A stretch of DNA of 64,000 bases, taken from assembly GCA_029378245.1 (NCBI GenBank), contig JARKIF010000003.1, forward strand, positions 2,914,001-2,978,000, given 5' to 3'. Position numbers and translations under genes: made by a program. The stretch comes from Roridomyces roridus (taxonomy: Eukaryota > Basidiomycota > Agaricomycetes > Agaricales > Mycenaceae). Positions 20,469 to 31,874 of the stretch are shown here, piece after piece (positions within the stretch are counted from its first letter, which is position 1; the number at the start of each line of letters is the position of its first letter). The notes beneath the pieces were generated by a model. That model did no database searches and had not been told where the DNA came from. It saw nothing but the letters and a program-made list of their open reading frames with translations.

Positions 20469-21286
20469 GGAAAGGAGAGCGTTCGAAACGCTGAAGGATT
20501 TGGTCACCGCCGAACCGGTGCTGCACTTTCCAACTGACCGTGGCGAATGGCGGATGGAAGCCGATTCCTCGGATTTCGCCACCGGAGCGGTGCTTTCTCA
20601 ACTCCAGAACGGAGTCTGGGTCCCGATCGGGTTCTTGTCCAAATCTCTTAACGACACGGAACGAAATTACGACATTCACGACAAGGAAATGCTGGCGATT
20701 ATGCGCGGTTTGTACGAGTGGAGGCATTTCCTTCAAGGCAGCAACAAAACCTTCGAGATTTGGACGGACCACAAGAATCTGGCTTACTTTATGACGACGA
20801 AGAAGCTGAACCGGAGACAGGCACGTTGGTCGCTGGAGTTGAGTGAATACGACTTTGTGCTGATCCACAAACCCGGCAAAACGCATAACAAGACGGATGC
20901 CCTTTCGAGGCGAAATGGCCATGAAAAGGGGGCAAAGGATAACAGCGATATCACGTTGCTACCAGCGGATATATTTCAACAGATACCGAAGGAGGAATTT
21001 CTGCGAGCAATCCCAGAACAGGAGGGGGGGGACCAATTTTTGCAACGCATCAAGGACGCCCACGACAAGTGGGAGGATGCGGCCAAAGAAGGTTTGGCCA
21101 AAAGCAAGGATGAAGAAGCCGAGGAGGAGAACCCGACCTGGCAGGAACACAACGGGTTCTTGACTCGGCATGGATCGGTATACGTCCCTTCCGACAAGGA
21201 GCTACGCCATCACATAACCCGGGCCCACCATGATACGTACATGGCCGGTCACCCTGGGCAATATCGAACGGCGGAATTGGTAGCGC
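20427..21286 (+). pseudogene. Pol: RNase H and start of integrase; RT core deleted
   Basis: Starts at the RT-RNase H connection (FETLKDLVTAEPVLHFP) and continues through RNase H-like sequence (EADSSDFATGAVLSQ, DKEMLAIMRGLYEWRHFL, WTDHKNLAYF, ELSEYDFVLIHKPGK). The first half of the integrase zinc-binding domain follows (HHITRAHHDTYMAGHPGQY). Nothing resembling the RT palm motif (YxDD) occurs between the protease and this point, so the catalytic RT has been deleted. The frame is interrupted by the insertion at 21287. Confidence 0.8.
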
Positions 21287-22694
21287 TGATACGCCTGCAA
21301 TATGAACACGCTAGGAATACGTGAAATTTTGCGATTTCTCTTATAACCAACAGTAGTATCATCTCACGAGAGCGCTAGTGCTGAGCCCAGAAGCAGCTAG
21401 TAGGATTACGATGCATGGTGTACTGTACGGGTCGAAGGGGAACCTAAGATGACTGACGGACCCACTCCGAAACACGTAGGAGTTCGTGCTAGTCCTCTTA
21501 CCAATGGGAATATCTTATAACCAAGTCGTTGAGCTCTGGTTCAATCCGATGGTTACAAGGGAATTAGCAGCAATTGGGAATAAGCGGACGGTTGAGTCAT
21601 TGATCACGATCGAGGCCTCAGCTGGAGTCATTACCAACCGGAATGATGGCGCCGGAAGATCGTGTGCCTGGTCCGTGATATCGGAACACGGGAGCACTCT
21701 GGAATCACTACTTGCGAGCTTCGGAATGGTGTCTTTGACGACGGGATACCCAAGATGTGGGTATCGAATTAAAGCTACGGACCAGTACTATCCGGTCCTG
21801 GAACGATAGCGCAGAGTAGGAAAGATGGGAATAATGGAACTCGACTTCCGACCCTCGGCATCAGCCTTACCAAACTGAAACATGATGGATCGACGGCTGA
21901 CTGAGCTTGGGATGGTGCGAGGATGGCGCCATCCAACCTGTAGACCAATGAAATAGCAAGGATACCCTAATTGCGTTGCGAGGATCGCATTCCTGTATTA
22001 TTTATTAGATTGCCGGACTTGTATATAACTAGGTAGAGTGTTCCCTTGGAGGCCGAACAATCACCCCCGTCTGTTGTACGCATTAGCGTCTCTAAAGGGT
22101 TGTGCTTGGGCTTTCGAGGTGCACTGTGTTGGATAGTGGCTTCTTAAAGTTTGTACTAGTTGGAATCATATTATTTTGAATCGGAATCGTCGTCATCGTT
22201 GAAACCAAATCGTCGTACTCGCCTCAATCAAGAATCTATTAAGCAATCAGTCAAGTCAAGTCGTTGGAACATCGTCGTATTTGGCTAGGGAATCTCAGTA
22301 CCAGTCGGGAAGAAGAGTAGAATCGAGTTGCGAAGTTTCGGAATAAGGAATACGATCGGTGTTTGACCACCAACCCACCTACTACATCAATCTTATCAAC
22401 TACAGCTGAGAAGCTATACAATCTACCAAAAGGGTTGCTTGTTCCAGTCTCGACTGAACCTAATACCCGTCCCTTGGAAATACCACTTTCCTTCGGAATA
22501 AACTTATTACTTTCTCCCTCCACAACCTACTACCTGTATAAGGACCTGTATTGGGACTTTTACTCGTCTGAACACTCGCTACGAGCTCGTGTCTGTGTTG
22601 GTTATCTAAATAAGCTACTTGCTTATTCCTGTGTACCACCGTATACGATACAGTGGTGTTGGGTTTCTCCCTTGGGTTTAGAGCACATTCGTCA
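21287..22694. mobile_element. Solo-LTR-like insertion inside integrase
   Basis: A 1408-bp block beginning TGATACG and ending ATTCGTCA (TG...CA) is flanked by GCGC on both sides (21283-21286, 22695-22698). Removing it with one GCGC rejoins integrase in frame (TAELVA then RNYYWPSM). It contains no coding domain. This fits a solo LTR of another retrotransposon, but the 4-bp duplication and lack of a second copy leave it unproven. Confidence 0.55.
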
Positions 22695-22698
22695 GCGC

Positions 22699-23945
22699 GG
22701 AATTACTACTGGCCATCCATGACCCGGGACATCAAGCGGTACGTGGCCGCTTGTTCGACGTGCCAGAAGACGAAGACGTTTCCATCCAAACCCCGCGGAC
22801 CCTTGTCACCAAACGCAGTACCCGAACGAGTGTGGCAGAACGTCTCGATCGACCTAATCACGAAGCTACCTGAGTCCAAGGGGTACGACAGTATTGTGGT
22901 GATTGTGGATCGACTGGGTAAGGGAATTCGGGTTGTTCCTTGCCGAGAACAGATTACCGGCGAAGGGATCGCCCGGGTTTATCGGGACAATGTGTGGAAG
23001 GATTACGGGTTACCAGAGGTGGTAATCAGCGACCGTGGAACACAATTCGTGGGCCACTTTATGCGAGACCTGATGAAGCTTCTGGGAATGAAGTCGAATG
23101 CGTCGACAGCGTATCACCCGCAAACCGACGGTCAAACGGAACGGGTCAACCAAGAGGTGGAACAGTACCTCCGAATCTTTACCAACTTCATGCAAGACGA
23201 CTGGGCAGAATGGTTAACCTTGGCCGAATTCTCCTACAATGACAAGGTTCACGCAACGACGGGATTCAGTCCCTTCTTTATGACTCTCGGGTTCCACCCG
23301 CGCAAAGGGATTGAACCATTGCGAGAGGTTCCGACGGAAAAGGCGATGGAATTCGCGCAGCGAATGGAGAAGGTACGGGCAGAAGCCGCGGCGGCAATGC
23401 GCCATGCACAAGAGGTTATGAAGAAATACTACGATCGTAGTCGACAACCCGACCCGGGGTACAAAGTAGGCGATAAGGTGTGGCTAGAAGGGAAGAATCT
23501 ACAGACGCACCGACCCACCAAGAAATTCGAAGATCGACGTTATGGTCCTTTCCCGGTGGTGCGCAAGGTTGGATCCCTCTCGTACGAAATCAAGACGCCT
23601 GCATCTTGGAAGGTTCACCCGGTTTTCAATACGGTCTATCTTCGACCATGGGTGCCACCAGTGGCCGAGCATCAGAAGGCGGTGGACCCCCCACCCCCGG
23701 ACGTGGTTGACGGTCATTATGAGTATGAGGTGGAGGAAATCTTGAAAGTCAAGAGAGGCAGCGGGAATCAACGCAACACATTGCGCTACTTCATCAAATG
23801 GAAGGACTATCCCCCGGCTGAATGGACTTGGGAAAAGCGCGCTTTGTTGGATGGAGCAGAGGAATGCATAGAAGAGTTCTATGAGAAGAACCCGACTGCA
23901 CTCCGTGAAGAACGGGTTAACGGCCGATGGAAGATCGTGTCCTGA
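22699..23945 (+). CDS. Pol: integrase catalytic core and C-terminal chromodomain
   Basis: An uninterrupted frame of about 415 codons. The end of the zinc-binding domain (CSTCQKTK) leads to a DDE core: Asp in NVSIDLITKLP, Asp in VVISDRGTQFVG, Glu in HPQTDGQTERVNQEVEQYL. A GPY/F-type region follows (RRYGPFPVVRKVG, WKVHPVFNTVYLRPW), then a chromodomain (YEVEEILKVKRG...LRYFIKWKDYPPAEWTWEKR). The chromodomain marks a chromovirus and in this group directs integration by chromatin binding. The N-terminal part of the same protein is separated by the insertion upstream. Confidence 0.9.
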
Positions 23946-23968
23946 GCGCTTCGGGACGCAGCGCTTGA

Positions 23969-23982
23969 ACGGGAGGGATAAT
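23969..23982 (+). promoter_or_regulatory. Polypurine tract
   Basis: AACGGGAGGGATAA directly before the 3' LTR, the expected plus-strand DNA primer site. Confidence 0.6.
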
Positions 23983-24353
23983 GTCATGATATGACCCCAG
24001 GCAACAACCCGACGGGTTGTAACCCGATCAATCATCAACCATCAATACCCTAATCAGTGATCATCACTGATCGGCCGGGTCTTGTCTCAACCCCTGCTAA
24101 CCCCTGCTTGCTACTCCACTCTCCCCTGCATTTAAACCCCTACTTGTCGTGATCGCCCCTGCTCCTACCCCCTACCTCCTCGTACTTAATTCGATCATGT
24201 AGTATATATACCCGTCTACAGTCTCAGTACTGTAGACGAATCTAGTCTATTCTCCCTACGGCTTGCTCTACCTCTTGAGTCTCGTCTGCTGCTCTTCGCT
24301 CGGTCGCCTCGTTCGTTGCCGACTAGAACCCGACTTAGCCCTAGGTGCTGACA
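23983..24353 (+). repeat. 3' LTR
   Basis: Same sequence as the 5' LTR apart from one missing G early on and one T-to-C change. Preceded by a purine-rich tract. Confidence 0.92.
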
Positions 24354-25576
24354 ATCTGCCAGTGTGAAGAAGAAATCTGTCGCCTGAGATGTATATGTAT
24401 ATACTTCTGTAAGTCATCTACATGTGGTAAAACAGGACGCACCCAAGGGCTGGCAACATTGTTTATCATGAAGGCGTCCGCGTCATCTTCGATGATTCGA
24501 TATGTCTGAATACGGAGGTCAATAAGCCCAGGTAGGCAGGTGCAGATGGTGCTGAACGTTTCTTGGTCAAACTGATAGAGCGTCGCGGATAGCGACGTGA
24601 TATGCCCGTGTTGACCACGGAGCTGGGACGACAGTTCCCAGGCGGTGCAACAGTCGATGATCAGGTGCGCGAGCGTTGGCCTTGAGAGAAACAGAGGCAA
24701 TGCAGTGTAAGGCCCGTGATATTCCCTCAGTAGAGGCAATACGTCAGAGGCTGGAACGGACGATGCCTCGGCTTCCCCTCCGGATAGTCCCCATCCATCG
24801 AGCTGAAGGTGGCGGACCGCTGGGAATTTGGACAAGGTGACGAGATTCATGTCGGAAAGATCTAGGCTGATTTGCAATGCAACGACGTGGGGGAAAGCAG
24901 GGCCGTCTGCTAACCGTGACGCAGCTTTATGGCGCCCCGTCACTACTACTACCTCTCGGAGGTGCCCACGAGCAAGAATGGAGAGCCACAAGTCGGGGCC
25001 TTCATGCGCGGTCAGGCCGTCATGATAAACAAACTTCGTCGTCCGCAATTCCAGACTCGTGGTGTCGATGGTTTCTCCGTGGAGCATACCACACCGCTCG
25101 ATCATGACCTCCCTCAGCAGCGGTAGATGACAGAGGTTAGCGAGTCCCACTTGAGTGAAGTCCACTTGACGCGCAGAGAACTTCTGGAGACCAGTGAACC
25201 GTCCTAAGCGATCAAGAAACGAGTTCATGAGGATGTCAGGTGATTCTGTGCGATCCAGTGGCACTGGCCGAGCCTCTTCCGCTCGCCGGTCTCGCAGAGC
25301 GATAGAGCATTCCCGGACAAGCGGGAAGATCTCGTCGGATGTCCAGAACTCCAAGCGGCCAAGTGCGAATTGAACGCCGTCGGGAGCAGGGAGAACGACG
25401 TGCCGTGACACCCTGTCGATGTGGTACGGGTAAAACACGAAATGGCGGAAAAGGAACGCCCGGGATGTCCTGGCGAAGTGTTTATCAGTGGCATAGATGT
25501 TTTTAATGGAGTCAAGGGGAAGGAGTCCGAAGATTTCGATCCACAACTCGTTGGGTACTCGTTTTTGCGGCGACAT
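24354..25576 (-). pseudogene. 5' part of the split F-box/LRR-like gene
   Basis: ATG at 25576 in the family context (GCCACCATGTCG). The F-box is RVPNELWIEIFGLLPLDSIK...LLFRHFVF; the LRR-like body is complete to CTCLPGLIDLRIQTYRI. Exon 1 ends at 24443. After a 59-bp intron, exon 2 starts at 24383 (ATDFFFTLAD) and is cut after 30 bases by the chromovirus, then resumes at 15977. Total span of the ancestral gene is 25576 to 9131, about 16.4 kb, of which about 14.9 kb is transposon. The 5' ORF could still produce a truncated F-box protein ending in LTR sequence. Confidence 0.88.
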
Positions 25577-26261
25577 GGTGGCGAAAGTCACGAAGTTGTG
25601 GTGACGTGGTCTGCCGTGCGCGTGCCCCGTGATCGCCGATCAACCCGACTCACGCAACTTTTGTTTCCGTACCGCCACCACCGTTCACTGGGCAGCGTAC
25701 GCCGACTGCTACGTCCGGTACATGCCTGGCGCTTTCTCCTTGATATTACTAGAATGCCGAGCCAGCCTGCACTTGTACCTTCTCGCTCCAACGTCCCCCC
25801 ATCTCCCGCCAATCTCTCGAGTCGCGGCTGCCACGAGAACTCTTTACATGATCTTTCTCTGCATCTAGGCTCGATCCCACCCGGGCGATGGAGCAGTCAA
25901 TTCCACCTGAAGCGTGGACAGGAAGCGCACAAGATCGTTCCCGAAGCTCCTTCGCTCGGGCCGTCAGGTAATTTCTCTCGTGTCATAGGCCCGCCGCCCG
26001 CCGATACCTCGCGTGTCCCGCTACCTGCCTGCATCCTCCGTGATTGAGACCACCCGGTGGGCCCACCCGCATAGGCGCCTACGACATCCGTTTACACTTT
26101 AGGCAACCCTCCTGCGTTTGGATGCACCCTTCCCCCCGTAATCCCCACATCTCCGCGTTTAAATTTGGCATTGAGCTTCTTTGATCGCCAGATATAAAAT
26201 AAACCTGTCTGTCGTCAAAATCGTCTCTCACCTTCCCTTCTCTGCACCCACCTCCTTGACG
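25577..26261. other. Divergent intergenic region
   Basis: 685 bp between the starts of the F-box gene (minus) and the P450 (plus). No convincing gene. A TATA-like box lies near the P450 end. Confidence 0.5.
26193..26200 (+). promoter_or_regulatory. TATA box upstream of P450
   Basis: TATAAAAT, 69 bp before ATG 26262. Confidence 0.5.
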
Positions 26262-28319
26262 ATGGCACTGGAGAGCACCAAGCCCCTCGTTTACGCTGCT
26301 GTAGCGCTCGTTGCACTCGTCACCTTCCGCAAAGCCCTGTCCTCCAAGGTGCATTGCCTTCGTCGTCTCAGAGATTCAAAGCCCTGATGGCAGGTCTACA
26401 GGACGAGGGAACCGTACCCACCGTCGGCCCATCGGGCATTTCATCCTCCTACCGTGACGGATGGAAATACCTCCACCACGCCGCCGAGTTGATCCAGCGA
26501 GGATATGCTCTGCACGGGGATCGCGTCTTCCGCGTTGCGCAGCCCTGGCATTGGGAGTACATCGTGTGTTCGCCAAAGTTGATTACTGAGGTGGGCAACG
26601 CACCGGATAGTGTGCTTTCTTTCGATGAGGGAGCCAATCTGGTGCGACGCATGGTACTACAACTATTTGACCCATGAAGCTGACCACAGCGTGCGTCAGG
26701 CGATCCAAGGTGAGTAGCCCAAGCCAAGGCTTTGAAGAGGCTCATTGCATTACAGGTAGGATTACAATGGGACACGAGATCCTTGATAATCCTTGGCACC
26801 TCAAAATTATCCGGACGACGCTTACAAGGAATCTACATCGTTGTTTCCCTGATGTCAGGGACGAGATCGTTTGTTCGTTTGACGAGATTCTCAATTTGGA
26901 TGCATCCGGTCAGCGTCTCTTCAACGACTTCATGCTTGTATTCATTTACCTTTCCTAGAGTGGAAGAACCTCATGGTTTTGCCTGCGATGATGGACATCG
27001 TAGCACGGGTGAGCAATCGCTTGTTTGTCGGGCTGCCGATCTGTGCGTGAACGTTTCTCTTTTTCTTACTCGACTGACATCCATGGAGGCCGAGAGAAGG
27101 CGTACCTGGATAATAACATCCAGTTTACGATGGACGTCATGCGCAGCGGGAACCGAATCAACATACTCCCACCGTTTTTGCGTCCGTGAGTCCCTCTTCG
27201 TTCTTGCTCGACGGAAACACGCTGACACCGGACAGCATTCTCGGCCCATTCATTTCAGGTAGAATTAACAGCTTCAACACGGCTATGCAATATCTGGGTC
27301 CGGTCGTCGAAGAGCGGATCAAGAAGGACGATGAGCTGGGTACGAATTATCCTGGTCGGCCGGTGAGTCTCCTTGTATGCAGACCCCCAGATTGAGCTCA
27401 TTTGTGACTTGAAATGATAGAATGACGCGATCTCGTGGATGTTGGATATCGCCGAGCCCAAGGACCGCACGGTTCATGGGTTCGTGATGAGGATTCTGCA
27501 AATCAACATGGCGGCGATTCACACCTCTTCCATGGTAAGTGTCACCGTTGCATGCTCGGGCTCATCCGATTGTCGTATAGACCATCAGCCACGCGCTGTT
27601 CGACCTTACCTTGCACCCCGAGTACATCCAACCCCTGCGCGAAGAGGTGGAGGCAGTCGTCCAGGCCGAGGGCTGGAACAAGGCGGCGCTCAACAATATG
27701 GCTAAACTCGACAGTTTCATGCGCGAGTCGCAGAGGATTCGGCCCTTAAGCATGAGTGCGTGTCACTTTTTCTGCATCTCTGTGGGGTGTCCAAGGCAAC
27801 GATTGTAGTTTCCATGAATCGCAGGGTGATTGCGAAAGAGGGATTCCGGTTCTCTGACGGCAGCTTCCTGCCGTACGGAGCCTATCTTTGCGTTGCGGCA
27901 CAGCCGACACACCTCGACGGAGCAAACTACGAGAACCCAACGACATTCGATGGATTCCGGTTCGCTCGTGAGCGGGAGGAGTATAAACAACCGCATGTCG
28001 AGTCCAACGATCTCGCCAACACCGACATCTTCAAACGCCACATGGTTTCTACTGCCATCGACCATCTGCCTTTCGGAAATGGAAAACACGCGTGTCCGGT
28101 GCGTGCCTTGCTTTGCAATTATATCTGATATATATTCTAATTCTTGTCGATCAGGGCCGGTTCTTCGCCGCAACAGAGCTCAAAGCCATGTTCGCGCACA
28201 TTGTCCTCAACTATGATATCAAAGCGGAGGTGGAAGGTGTGCGGCCGGCTGATATGATCTATGGAGACACGCAGACTCCTAATCCGATGGGGAGAGTTTT
28301 CATAAGGAAGAGGCAGTAG
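26262..28319 (+). CDS. Cytochrome P450 (microsomal), possible frame breaks near the N-terminus
   Basis: Starts with a membrane anchor ([18 protein letters not shown]). Landmarks: [13 protein letters not shown] near the N-terminus; [44 protein letters not shown]; an I-helix [13 protein letters not shown] lacking the classic A-G-x-D-T; ESQR of the K-helix; the ERR-triad region [13 protein letters not shown]; and the haem loop [13 protein letters not shown] (Cys ligand), split by an intron at 28099. It has about ten short introns and stops at 28317. Two places do not join cleanly: 26350-26375, where a 23-bp skip is needed, and about 26640-26655, a one-base shift between DEGANL and [13 protein letters not shown]. 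It may be a pseudogene or have sequence errors. This P450 clan in mushrooms includes ent-kaurene-oxidase-like enzymes; the substrate is unknown. Confidence 0.8.
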
Positions 28320-28470
28320 GGCAAAGGTTTATACTATTTATACCTGTGCACATGTGAATTTGGTCTTGCTCTGTACTGTTTTGGTTTGAATTGGAACGTT
28401 TGAACTCGAATGCTATACGATTTCGTGTTCGTATTTGAGGCCATACAGACCTTGGACATGAACATTATTA

Positions 28471-29296
28471 CTATCCAAACACAACCTTCTGTCCGATCCT
28501 CACAAGGTCGTCGTTCATCAAGGTATCCTTCTCAAACCCATTCTTGACCTGATTCAACATGGCCGCCACAAAATCGACGCGCTCGATGGTCGGTATGCCG
28601 GGAATGTTTCGCGTCTCCCTCTCCGGGGCTAGAATCATGCCAGGGCGGACAACGGACGCCTGGATGGCTCCATTAGATTGTTCCGCGAAGGCGAGGATCT
28701 TGGACTCGGCGTCTCCCTACCGTGGGGTGTCAATACTCGGACGACCAGAGAAAAGGACAGAGAGGAGCATGCGCACCCTCATCAAACTATACTCAATCAA
28801 CTCTGGGTCTCCCCTCGCTGTGAGTATTTCAGGAAGCTCAGATCGGGTACGCGCGACCGCAGCGCCCGTGATGTATATAAAGCGGAGGAGGGGTTTCGAT
28901 GAGGTTGCGAGGGCCTGGATGGCGTGGACGACATAGTCGCGTGAGATTTTGGTGTTCTCTTCGAAAGAGACTGTTTTCATCTTGGATGGCGTCACTGCTA
29001 TTGTCCTGCCCAGGGTGAGTCCTCGGCTGAGGGGCATGGACAACAGCCTTGTGGTGTACATACCAGATGCAAGCATCTGCCCCTTCCACCGCCTTCTGCA
29101 CGCTGTCCGAGTACGTCAGGAAGTCATTGCACACGACCGAGGTGAACTTGTCCGCTGCGGTGTTCGCGTTGGCAGGGGGCAAGGCAGTCTCCCGACGACT
29201 GAGAGCGACGACGGATGTGAAGGCCGGGTCTAATAACGCTTGACGGACGAGCTCGACGCCGACAAAGCCAGATGAGCCACCAATGACGATTTTCAT
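28471..29296 (-). CDS. Atypical SDR / NmrA-like NAD(P)-binding protein
   Basis: Three exons (29296-29064, 29005-28777, 28716-28471) give 235 residues. The N-terminus is a Rossmann fold with the atypical-SDR glycine motif (MKIVIGGSSGFVGVELVRQAL). Further landmarks are VVALSRRE, ACNDF-like VVCNDFLTY, ISRDYVVHAIQALA, FIYITGAAVARTRSELPEI, VVRPGMILAPERETRNIPG. Length and motifs fit small epimerase/NmrA-type proteins that bind NAD(P); a redox reaction or a sensor role cannot be decided. It converges on the P450 with only 151 bp between the two stops. Confidence 0.82.
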
Positions 29297-29419
29297 GGTG
29301 GGGTGAAGAAGAAAAGTTGACTCGGAGTCTGCAGCTGCGGAGAAGACTTGGAGCTGTAGGGGCGTGGGATCCATCAGGTCGGCTGTGCCTCTACGTAACT
29401 CTTCTTGCCGTCCGCCACC

Positions 29420-30477
29420 ATGCCCTCTCACGAACAAATGCCCAGCGAGCTGTGGCTCCACATATCTGCTCTGCTCCCTCGTGCATCCATTGTCAATGTC
29501 TCCTCGCCACGCCCCAGCGTCTGTTCCGTCGCCTATCTCCGGTGCATTTTAGACTTCACGTCCGTCGGCACAATTCCGCATCCATGACTTGAATGTTGGC
29601 CTCGCTGCACGCCACATTGGACGGCACGCTCCGCGAAATGGTATTCAGGGCCGGGCCGCGATCTGCGAATCTCTGCCCAAACTCGTGGATCTCCGTATCG
29701 ACATCGAAACTTATGTCACGACGAGTGAATACGAGCGCGGAGAAGTTGATAGGGTGAGTACAGGCTATTTTATCTCCGCCCACGACACGCCGAACAGGAC
29801 CACAATCAGGCCACAGATTTTTTCTCCGCACTCGCAGACACACCCACACACACCCTCGAGCGGCTCGCGATTACCTGGAAATTCAATGATGGAATGAAAC
29901 GGCTGTCTTCACGTATCAACAAGATACCGGACTTTGTACAAATGCGGAACAGCCTGGTGGTGAAAAGTCCCCACCTCAAGATGGTATGGCTCGATGGCTA
30001 CGATTTTCTCTTTGGATGGCGTAGGCATCTCGATGGGAGGGTCGATAGGGAGGAGGCGAGCCCCAGAGTGTCTAGTACCAGAGGTGAGTGTTTTTGCCTG
30101 GCGCTTTTTGAACTCCATCCAACTCTGTCGCGCATGTGTACTGTAGCATTACGACCACATGTTCAGGTGACGGGTGACGGACACCCGTGAACTGAACTTA
30201 TTTGACCTCGGTGACGGTGACGGTTGAGATTTTGGTCCAAAAGCTGCGCTCCGGCCGCAATGCCGGTTGATGCGAGTGATTGCCGATCTGCCGGATTTCC
30301 TAATATGGAATTTTGATCACAGTGCCGAGTGATATTTGATCCGTGAACTTGTTATCCAGTGAACATGTCGTTGACATGTCGAGTGACGGACCCCGTGAAC
30401 ATATGGTCGTAATGGTACAGTAGAGTCATAGACCGCGTGAAAAGTCTGCGGACCAAATTTCCGGAATTTTGGGAGTA
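29420..30477 (+). pseudogene. F-box gene copy with large internal deletion and an intronic MITE
   Basis: The family start (GCCACCATGCCC) leads into a short F-box (PSELWLHISALLPRASIV) that soon breaks frame. Most of the LRR body is missing. Homology resumes at about 29650 (ICESLPKLVDLRIDIETY) and, after an intron, with the C-terminal exon (LERLAITWKFNDG...MRNSLVVKSPHLKMVWLDGYDFLFGWRR...DREE). The last intron is enlarged by a 284-bp MITE (30139-30422). The final exon ends DR..KSLRTKFPEFWE at about 30477. Closest copy is 46408-47120, which shares the same deletion. Confidence 0.8.
30139..30422. mobile_element. 284-bp MITE in the last intron of an F-box pseudogene
   Basis: The ends are inverted repeats of about 27 bp with two mismatches, starting TACTGTA(G/C)CATTACGACC. 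The site is defined by the paralogue at 44160-44190, where the same intron end reads without interruption. The interior repeats GTGACGG-type motifs and has no ORF. A clear target duplication was not seen (CAT may be shared). Confidence 0.75.
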
Positions 30478-30648
30478 GAATGTGAATGAGGGAGTCGGGT
30501 GAGTTGAGTAGGGGAGTAAATGAGTTGATGCTGAACTCTCGAATTCGGGCGAATGTCGTTTTGGGATGGGTCGTGAGCGTGGGATCGATCAGAGTATCAT
30601 GTTAGGCTGTAGTACTTACGTCACTCTCTCTTTTTGTTTCCGACCACC

Positions 30649-31718
30649 ATGTCCTCTCGCGAACGAGTCCCGAACGAGCTCTAGCTGGAGATATATGAAC
30701 TCCTTCCACGGGATTCCATTCAAGATGTCTTCTCCACCAATCGCAAATGCCACTCCGTCTCTCGCCCCTCGCTGTTCCGTACTCTCGTCTTCCATCCATA
30801 CTATGTCCCTCGTTTCGATAAACGGGGAGTTGTGGCACCACACTGCGATGCATACCTCCAGTATGAACTAGACCGATTGGACTTCTGGTCATCTCCAGAA
30901 ATAGCACCCTTGGTCCGCGAGTGCAGCATTTACCCAATGAGTCTCCAGCACAGGGACCGGGGCGCTGAGCTCCACTTCAGCTCATCGGACCCTTCAGTCT
31001 ACGATCTACTCTCCACTCTTCTGCAACGGCTGCATATTCACCGGTCTGCAGAAGCTGGAGGCCCGACACGTGTATTTCTCGCAATCGACACTCACCGTGC
31101 TTTTCCAGTTCTCATCCTTTGTGGAGATCAATGTGGATCGGTGCGGTGTGGCGCCCACCGCGCCCATCGACACTGTCAGTTTACAATTGCGCACTTCCAG
31201 ATTTACTTGCCGGGACAATTGGAACGCCACACGCTCCCTGGAGCTTTGGCTTCCGCTGCTGAATCCAGGTCATCTCATGGAGCTGCACATATCGGGGAGC
31301 GAGGTGGAGATGGATATGCCAGATGGCCCGCTATTCCCCCGTGTCCACACTTTGAAGGCGTACTTGCGCTGCGACACCCCGTCCGCAGCCCTCACCGCCT
31401 TGTGGAGATTTCCTGCGACCCGCCGTCTCGAATTTCACGGGCTCCTCGCATGCGATTCTGACAAGCCACCTCCCGTCATGGCTTCGACTCTATTGCTGGT
31501 GCTCGAAGAATATGTCGGCGATGATGTGCTTTTGCAGCTCATTCCTCCACGACCGTTCACGCGCTGCGTACTCCAATATACCACAACCGCAGGTTTGGAG
31601 TCACTGGGAGGTCGGATGTGGAGGAAAGGTGCTGCTCGTTTTGTTGAGGGTTTACTGAGATGAGTAGGCCAGGTGCGAGAGATACGCGACAAGTTCTCGG
31701 TGTTTTGGGAAGGGCTGT
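30649..31718 (+). pseudogene. F-box gene copy with a nonsense codon and frameshift
   Basis: ATG 30649 in the family context, but codon 12 of the F-box is TAG where every paralogue has Trp (VPNEL-stop-LEIYELLP). The body then follows the family (YELDRLDFWSSPEIAPLVREC) until a frame change near 31025, after which FTGLQKLEARHVYFSQSTLT... to LEEYVGDDVLLQLIPP is readable. The region before the C-terminus is deleted. A last-exon remnant (REIRDKFSVFWEGL) ends near 31718. Confidence 0.85.
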
Positions 31719-31874
31719 AAAAGGCCACGGGATTTATTTAATATTCTTCAGAGGTTGAGGATATATCTTATCCGTTCTCTTTCAAAACCCATAACCTCAG
31801 ATGTGTCACGCATATCTAGATTTGACTCAGGAGCAAACTCGATCAGTGACTCCTCCTTTTCTCAAACGACCACC

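Larger units (their letters stand above)
15983..24353 (+). mobile_element. Ty3/gypsy chromovirus LTR retrotransposon, defective
   Basis: Two LTRs (372 and 371 bp, TG...CA) differ by one substitution and one indel. The element is flanked by a 5-bp target duplication ATCTG (15978-15982 and 24354-24358), which interrupts the F-box codons GCA GAT / ACG CCT. Domain order is gag with CCHC knuckle, aspartic protease, RNase H, zinc-binding and DDE integrase, chromodomain, as in the Tf1/sushi chromovirus group. Gag holds an in-frame TAG. The reverse transcriptase core between protease and RNase H is absent. Two further insertions sit in gag (about 16559-18322) and pol (21287-22694). It can no longer encode its own reverse transcription, yet the near-identical LTRs indicate recent insertion, so it was probably mobilised in trans. 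Confidence 0.9.

Noticed and set aside
20422..20922. 166-aa antisense ORF over RNase H
   Set aside because: Shadow of the coding strand.
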